A stretch of DNA of 64,000 bases from REEB95 sp050729835 (GTDB lineage Bacteria; Pseudomonadota; Alphaproteobacteria; ATCC43930; CGMCC-115725): NCBI GenBank assembly GCA_050729835.1, contig JBOHLS010000014.1, positions 11,434-75,433 on the forward strand, read 5' to 3'. Position numbers and translations under genes: made by a program. The notes beneath the pieces are model-generated. The model did no database searches, had not been told where the DNA came from, and saw only the letters and a list, made by a program, of their open reading frames with translations. Position 1 is the first letter of the stretch, and each line of letters begins with the position of its first letter. Below, piece after piece: positions 60,404 through 64,000 of the stretch.

Positions 60404-60490
60404 GCGCCGCGCCGACATTGCAGCGTCATAGTTTTTTGGCTTTAATGCCCGGCAAGGGCGGGTTCGAGCCCGCCGGGATCTGGAGGCTGG

Positions 60491-61054
60491 TTGTCAGTCG
60501 CGCTCGATAGCTGTCCGGCGCTCGTGCTCAACGCGGATTTCCGCCCGTTGAGCTACTTTCCGCTTTCGCTCTGGTCGTGGCAGGAAACCATCAAGGCGGT
60601 CTGCCTCGAGCGCGTCAACATCGTCTCGCAATACGATCGCGTCGTGCGCAGCCCGTCCTTCGAGATGAAGGTGCCGAGCGTCATCTCGCTCAAGGAATAC
60701 ATCCCGATGACGCGGCGGCCCGCCTTCACGCGGTTCAACGTCTTCCTGCGCGACCGCTTCATCTGCCAGTACTGCGGCGACGGCTTTCCGTCGCACGATC
60801 TGACCTTCGACCACGTCGTGCCGCGTTCGCGCGGCGGCCACACAACGTGGGAGAACGTCGTCACCGCCTGCTCGGGCTGCAATTTGCGCAAGGGCAACCG
60901 CATCCCGGCCGAGAGCGGGCTCTATCCGCGCCACCGGCCGCTGCAGCCGACGACGCAGAGGCTGCGCGAGAACGGCCGCGCCTTTCCGCCAAACTTCCTG
61001 CACCATTCCTGGCGCGACTTCCTGTACTGGGACAGCGAACTCGAGACGAGCTGA
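60491..61054 (+). CDS. HNH endonuclease domain protein
   Basis: A 187-residue protein with an HNH nuclease core: FICQYCGDGFPSHDLTFDHV, then VPRSRGGHTTWENVVTACSG and CNLRKGN. The two CxxC pairs and the His-Asn-His core make the beta-beta-alpha metal site. The N-terminal half (ALVLNADFRPLSYFPLSLWS) matches the conserved alphaproteobacterial HNH proteins found alone in genomes, which have no known partner and probably a housekeeping role in DNA or RNA metabolism. The start is a TTG at 60491, 4 bases after GGAGG; there is no ATG in frame nearby. It converges with a small lipoprotein gene. Confidence 0.88.
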   Translation: MSVALDSCPALVLNADFRPLSYFPLSLWSWQETIKAVCLERVNIVSQYDRVVRSPSFEMKVPSVISLKEYIPMTRRPAFTRFNVFLRDRFICQYCGDGFPSHDLTFDHVVPRSRGGHTTWENVVTACSGCNLRKGNRIPAESGLYPRHRPLQPTTQRLRENGRAFPPNFLHHSWRDFLYWDSELETS

Positions 61055-61067
61055 TCCCGACGCGCCG

Positions 61068-61307
61068 TCAATACGCGTCGTTGAGCGGCACCGTCACGGT
61101 CGGAACCACCGACCGGTCGATCGAGCCGTTGACGTCGGGCACCACCGACGCTTCGCCGATCTGCTCGGCGGTCGGGCCGGAGTTGCGGGCCGCCGAGATG
61201 TCGCTGTTGATGGCACGGGCGGTCGACGGCGGCGGCTCGCCGACCGACGAACAGGCAACCAACACGGCCGGGGCGGCTAGGCACAGACAGACGAGCAGAA
61301 CGCGCAT
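61068..61307 (-). CDS. Small putative lipoprotein
   Basis: A 79-residue exported protein with a signal MRVLLVCLCLAAPAVLVACS that ends in a lipobox (LVAC), then a Pro/Ser/Ala-rich mature part (SVGEPPPSTARAINSDISAA and onward) ending in VPLNDAY. I do not recognise the family. A GGAGG box is upstream of the ATG at 61307. It is convergent with the HNH gene (stop gap 13 bases) and divergent from the Nudix gene. Confidence 0.65.
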   Translation of the reverse strand: MRVLLVCLCLAAPAVLVACSSVGEPPPSTARAINSDISAARNSGPTAEQIGEASVVPDVNGSIDRSVVPTVTVPLNDAY

Positions 61308-61467
61308 GGCAATCCTCCGTCCGAATGGGCGAACTCTTGCCGGTTAAATAGGCGGCGAATATGGCCATACCGGGAAACAACACGGCCGAATTGGGACGGC
61401 GCGGTACGGCGCCCGGCAGCCCTGGTTTTGTCACGCCGCCGCCCGATTCGCGTGGTGCGATGGTACG

Positions 61468-62319
61468 ATGAACCTGTTGCGCCACATCCGCGCCTGCAAC
61501 GCCTGGAACGCGGGCAATTTCCTGCCCCTCGTCCACGACGGCGCACGGCTCGGCCTAGTGCGCCGCGACAACGCCGAAGCGCTGCGGCGGTTTCCGGCGG
61601 TCTTCGAGATCGACGCCGCGGCGGTGTGGATCGTCGCCCAGGGCGGCCGCGCCGAGCTCACCGCGCGCATCGACGCCGTCATCGACGCACTGGTCGCGCA
61701 CGGCAACGTCTCCAAATACCGCCACGAGTATTTTGCCGTCGCCGAAAACTGGGGCGCCCCGCCGCGCTTCGACCTCGACCGCGGCGCGGTGCCGTTCCTC
61801 GGCGCGCGCGCCTATGGCGTGTATCTCAACGGCTGGCGGCGCGACCACGGCGCACTCAAGCTGTGGATCGGCCGGCGGGCGCCCGACAAGCTGGTGGCGC
61901 CCGACAAGCTCGACAACCTGGTCGCCGGCGGCGTCAGCCGCGACCACGGCCTGGCCGAGACGCTGCTCAAGGAAGGCGAGGAAGAGGCGGCGATGCCGCG
62001 CGAGCTCACCGCCCGCGCGACCCCGGCCGGCGCGATCTCGTATCGCATGGCCACGCGCGACGGCGTGCGCGACGACGTGCTGTTCGTCTACGACCTCGAG
62101 ATTCCGCCCGGGTTCACGCCGCGCAACACCGACGGCGAGATCGTCTCGTTCGCACTCATGGAGGCGCAGGACGTCGTGGCGCGGGTGCGCGATACCGACG
62201 ACTTCAAATTCAACGTTAATCTGGTGATCATCGACTTCGCGCTGCGCCACGGCATGATCGGGCCCAACGAGCCCGCCTATCTCGATCTCGTCGCCGGCCT
62301 GCACCGTCAGTTCGACTGA
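61468..62319 (+). CDS. Nudix hydrolase with DUF4743-type N-terminal region
   Basis: A 283-residue protein. The first 110 residues (LLRHIRACNAWNAGNFLPLV and RLGLVRRDNAEALRRFPAVF) match the DUF4743/thiamine-pyrophosphokinase-related N-terminal part that accompanies some Nudix proteins. The Nudix domain follows with GGVSRDHGLAETLLKEGEEE near residue 150, in which the EE(A) Glu residues are kept but the usual Arg of REUxEE is Lys. Such proteins (like yeast Tnr3's N-terminal part) act on oxidised thiamine diphosphate or other nucleotides. No signal peptide. The zinc-ribbon gene follows 10 bases later. Confidence 0.82.
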   Translation: MNLLRHIRACNAWNAGNFLPLVHDGARLGLVRRDNAEALRRFPAVFEIDAAAVWIVAQGGRAELTARIDAVIDALVAHGNVSKYRHEYFAVAENWGAPPRFDLDRGAVPFLGARAYGVYLNGWRRDHGALKLWIGRRAPDKLVAPDKLDNLVAGGVSRDHGLAETLLKEGEEEAAMPRELTARATPAGAISYRMATRDGVRDDVLFVYDLEIPPGFTPRNTDGEIVSFALMEAQDVVARVRDTDDFKFNVNLVIIDFALRHGMIGPNEPAYLDLVAGLHRQFD

Positions 62320-62329
62320 GAGACGCGCT

Positions 62330-62560
62330 GTGCTGATCGAATGTCGCGAATGCCGGAGCAAGGTGAGTACCACGGCGCGTTTCTGCCCGCATTGCGGTGC
62401 GCGTTTCTTCGCCCATCCGCGCTGGCGGCGCTGGCTCATCTATGCCGGGCTGTTCGCCGTGGTCGTCGTCTGGTTCGATCCGATCGTGCGCTACGGCTAT
62501 TGGGGCGCCAAGCAGGCCATCGCCTATGTCGTGACCATCTGGGCGAGCGGCGGGCCGTAA
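62330..62560 (+). CDS. Zinc-ribbon membrane micro-protein
   Basis: A 76-residue protein with a CxxC...CxxC zinc ribbon (IECRECRSKVSTTARFCPHC) followed by a single membrane helix (WLIYAGLFAVVVVWFDPIV) and a short tail. The zinc-ribbon-plus-TM layout is common in proteins of unknown function. The start is a GTG at 62330 (no ATG in frame nearby); the frame begins VLIECRECRS. It is 10 bases after the Nudix gene, so cotranscribed. What it binds is not known. Confidence 0.75.
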   Translation: MLIECRECRSKVSTTARFCPHCGARFFAHPRWRRWLIYAGLFAVVVVWFDPIVRYGYWGAKQAIAYVVTIWASGGP

Positions 62561-62599
62561 ACGCTCAGCCGATTTCCATCATCAAACGTCGAGCGATAC

Positions 62600-62634
62600 C
62601 CCCTCACCCTTCCCTCTCCCCCTTAAGGGGGGGA
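62600..62634. repeat. Interspersed repeat family C, partial copy
   Basis: It begins CCCCTCACCC and runs through a CCCTTAAGGG-centred hairpin, then stops; the right half with the closing GGGTGAGGGG is missing. It marks the start of the AT-richer right end of the window. Confidence 0.65.
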
Positions 62635-62740
62635 TAATACAAACTGCTCGGACTTGAACGGTTCTGACAACGCCGTTCAGGCCTTCGTCGCATTTGCGGA
62701 TTAAGCCGCGTATGAGATTGGTGAGCAGCAGCCGGTCAAT

Positions 62741-62810
62741 GTCCGCTTTGCCCTCGATGGCGGACACTCGCCGATGTAGTTGGGATGTCCGATAAGTGCC
62801 AGAAGCGGAC
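62741..62810. repeat. Palindromic GTCCGC/GCGGAC repeat (family D)
   Basis: GTCCGC at 62741 pairs with GCGGAC at 62760-62765, and a second GTCC (62787) pairs with GGAC at the end of GCGGAC (62805-62810). This resembles the GTCCGCTTT-type interspersed palindromes of alphaproteobacteria (from memory). Only one copy is in this window. Confidence 0.45.
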
Positions 62811-62887
62811 TCATGCAGTGCAGCAAACAGAATTGTCAGGTTGAACTGTGTTTGATGAGCAGCCTGCTTGGTTAGACCAGTCAAGAG

Positions 62888-63703
62888 CTAGCTTCTGAGC
62901 CGAGTGAAAATCTCCTCGACCGGCGCGGGCGGAGTGACGTTAAAGGCTTCATCGAGAACCTGACGCAACTCATCGACGTTTTCGATTGAGCGGTCAGCGG
63001 TAATCTTACCATCACGCGCCTCGATCACAAACCTTCGATTGGCCAATTTGTAACGCTTGCCGTCCCCGACGCGTTCAACAATCAGGACGTTTGTAAACGG
63101 CACGAGAGGACTCGTAGACGTGAACCAGTTGCTAAGCTCATAGTCTGACGGAAATTGTGGCTCCATGTTGAACACGTACATGGTCCGCCAGCCTGCTGGC
63201 TGTTTCGCGCTCAGTGAGAATAGGCCGTCGCTTTCGCTCAGCCTATACGTGCCCATTGCTGTACGCTGCTCGACATCGGTCTTAAACTGCAGTGGAGAAT
63301 CGAGAACGCAGGCGCCGAAACCGACATCGGCGAGACACGGCCCGTCGGAAAGATCAACCTTGAGCACCATGTGCGTCCTCGGACCTAGCGGACTGTCGGG
63401 CGGCGACATCCAGCGCACCCGTCCCCCGAGCCCCGTGACCTTGAAGCCTATCGTCTCGAGCGCAGCTTTCAGCAACGTGTTCTGTTCAAAGCAATATCCG
63501 CCACGTCGACCATCGACGAGCTTTTCCTGCACTGAGACAAGATCAAGCTTGACCGGACGACGCAGCAGCGGATCAAGGCCTTCGAACGGGATTGCATTGA
63601 CGTGAGCGGCATGGATCGCTGCGAGCGTCGCGAGATCGGGTCCGATCTTTCCGCGAAAGCCGATGCGCTTCAGATAATTATCCAGTCGAAAATTATTCGA
63701 CAT
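62888..63703 (-). CDS. nat: Arylamine N-acetyltransferase
   Basis: Transfers acetyl from acetyl-CoA to arylamines and hydrazines in the cytoplasm. The 271-residue protein has the catalytic triad Cys71 (RRGGYCFEQN), His111 (GPRTHMVL) and Asp126 (CLADVGFG), close to the usual positions. It starts MSNNFRLDNYLKRIGFRGKI. Base composition is clearly lower in GC than the rest of the window, and codon use is more relaxed, so recent acquisition is likely. It lies between repeat fragments and an IS3-family element. Confidence 0.93.
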   Translation of the reverse strand: MSNNFRLDNYLKRIGFRGKIGPDLATLAAIHAAHVNAIPFEGLDPLLRRPVKLDLVSVQEKLVDGRRGGYCFEQNTLLKAALETIGFKVTGLGGRVRWMSPPDSPLGPRTHMVLKVDLSDGPCLADVGFGACVLDSPLQFKTDVEQRTAMGTYRLSESDGLFSLSAKQPAGWRTMYVFNMEPQFPSDYELSNWFTSTSPLVPFTNVLIVERVGDGKRYKLANRRFVIEARDGKITADRSIENVDELRQVLDEAFNVTPPAPVEEIFTRLRS

Positions 63704-63903
63704 GACCTATCTACCAATGACCGCCGTTCGCCCAATTAATTGAACCGCCATTTCCCAGATGATGGTCGATTTGAACGAAAATTTGCCACGGCTTTAAAGA
63801 TCTGACAAGCCGGAACCTTTCCGTAACCTTACTAAGGGGGCGTTGTGGGCTGATGTCTGTTTCTCTCTAATCGGTGACGTTGCCCCCGCCGTTTAATCCG
63901 GGT

Positions 63904-64000
63904 TGAACTGGAGTCTGGCCCTTGATGGAAGGACCAGACGATGAAGCGTTCGCGGTTTACCGAAGAGCAGATTATCGGGGTTCTGAAGGAGCACGAGCTG
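63904..64000 (+). mobile_element. IS3-family insertion sequence, left end (runs off the window)
   Basis: The start TGAACTGGAGTCTGGCCC at 63904 looks like the left inverted repeat of an IS3-group element, followed 37 bases later by the orfA start codon. The exact boundary is inferred from the usual TG-starting ends, because the right end is outside the window. Confidence 0.65.
63941..64000 (+). CDS. IS3-family transposase OrfA, N-terminal 20 residues
   Basis: The last 60 bases encode MKRSRFTEEQIIGVLKEHEL, the well-known start of IS3-family (IS407/IS511-like) OrfA helix-turn-helix proteins. The rest of the gene and orfB lie beyond the right edge. It is one more sign that the AT-richer right end is accessory DNA. 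Confidence 0.88.
   Translation, partial: MKRSRFTEEQIIGVLKEHEL

Larger units (their letters stand above)
62582..62884 (-). other. Doubtful 100-residue open frame over repeat sequence
   Basis: An open frame starting MTGLTKQAAHQTQFNLTILF and ending in repeat C sequence (PPLRGRGKGEG). Its middle peptide SAIEGKADID resembles, from memory, peptides often predicted across alphaproteobacterial interspersed repeats. No ribosome-binding site is clear. I treat the 327 bp between 62560 and 62888 as repeat-derived and probably not coding. Confidence 0.3.

Noticed and set aside
60491..61054. HNH protein as part of a restriction or toxin system
   Set aside because: No methyltransferase, specificity or immunity gene is adjacent; it fits the solitary conserved alphaproteobacterial HNH group.

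Overview
The window is a 64 kb piece of a GC-rich bacterial chromosome. It is almost fully coding, apart from a visibly AT-richer stretch after about 62.6 kb. The gene content points to the Alphaproteobacteria: heterotetrameric glycyl-tRNA synthetase (glyQ-glyS) next to ppdK, a complete hopanoid operon (hpnA to hpnG with squalene-hopene cyclase), the MEP isoprenoid route, a TlyA/RlmD-type methyltransferase pair next to dxs, FabI, EtfAB and short interspersed palindromic repeats. I cannot name the genus from sequence alone. The genes look like those of a free-living aerobic heterotroph that degrades organic and aromatic acids.

Layout. 0-3.8 kb: translation and central metabolism (ppdK partial, glyS, glyQ). 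3.8-8.1 kb: an esterase, a VOC protein, a small membrane protein whose end lies inside the remnant of a REP-associated tyrosine transposase element, a TrmN6-like methyltransferase, a polyprenyl diphosphate synthase and tRNA-Pro(CGG). 8.2-13.2 kb: a 2TM protein, a CtpA-type protease, a lipoprotein, an unknown 206-residue protein, an acyltransferase and an MBL hydrolase. 13.3-19.7 kb: a catabolic block (orphan ABC-type binding protein, HpcH/HpaI aldolase, cyclase-family hydrolase, FAH-family hydrolase, GST, class II aldolase, enoyl-CoA hydratase). 19.9-28.4 kb: VOC protein, fabI, aroC, a TPR/O-GlcNAc-transferase-like protein, sppA, and two RNA methyltransferases.

28.5-45 kb is the most coherent part, an isoprenoid and hopanoid region. 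dxs, ispH, hpnH and dxr surround a tightly overlapping minus-strand operon dxr-hpnA-hpnB-hpnC-hpnD-hpnE-shc-hpnG. These genes cover the first two MEP steps (dxs, dxr), the last MEP step (ispH), squalene formation from FPP through HpnD/HpnC/HpnE, cyclisation to hopene, and side-chain extension (HpnH, HpnG). Between the two blocks sit two tandem micro-secreted-protein genes (one frameshifted) and an OFA-family transporter with a 40-residue partner and a divergent HTH/binding-protein-like regulator.

45-64 kb: ChaC, a bifunctional beta-oxidation protein, a sorbosone-dehydrogenase-like protein, a phthalate-decarboxylase-like protein, a GlcG-like protein, a marR-emrA-emrB efflux operon with a palindromic operator candidate, a frameshifted SDR gene, an AAHS-type transporter, a HIG1-like protein, PduO-type adenosyltransferase, etfB-etfA-hbd, an HNH nuclease, a Nudix protein, an arylamine N-acetyltransferase and the beginning of an IS3-family element running off the end.

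I found no CRISPR array, prophage or secretion system, and nothing that is clearly a new defence system. The points most worth following up are the OFA transporter module with its two inverted repeats, the YD-motif micro-proteins downstream of hpnH, the RAYT remnant, and the repeat families.
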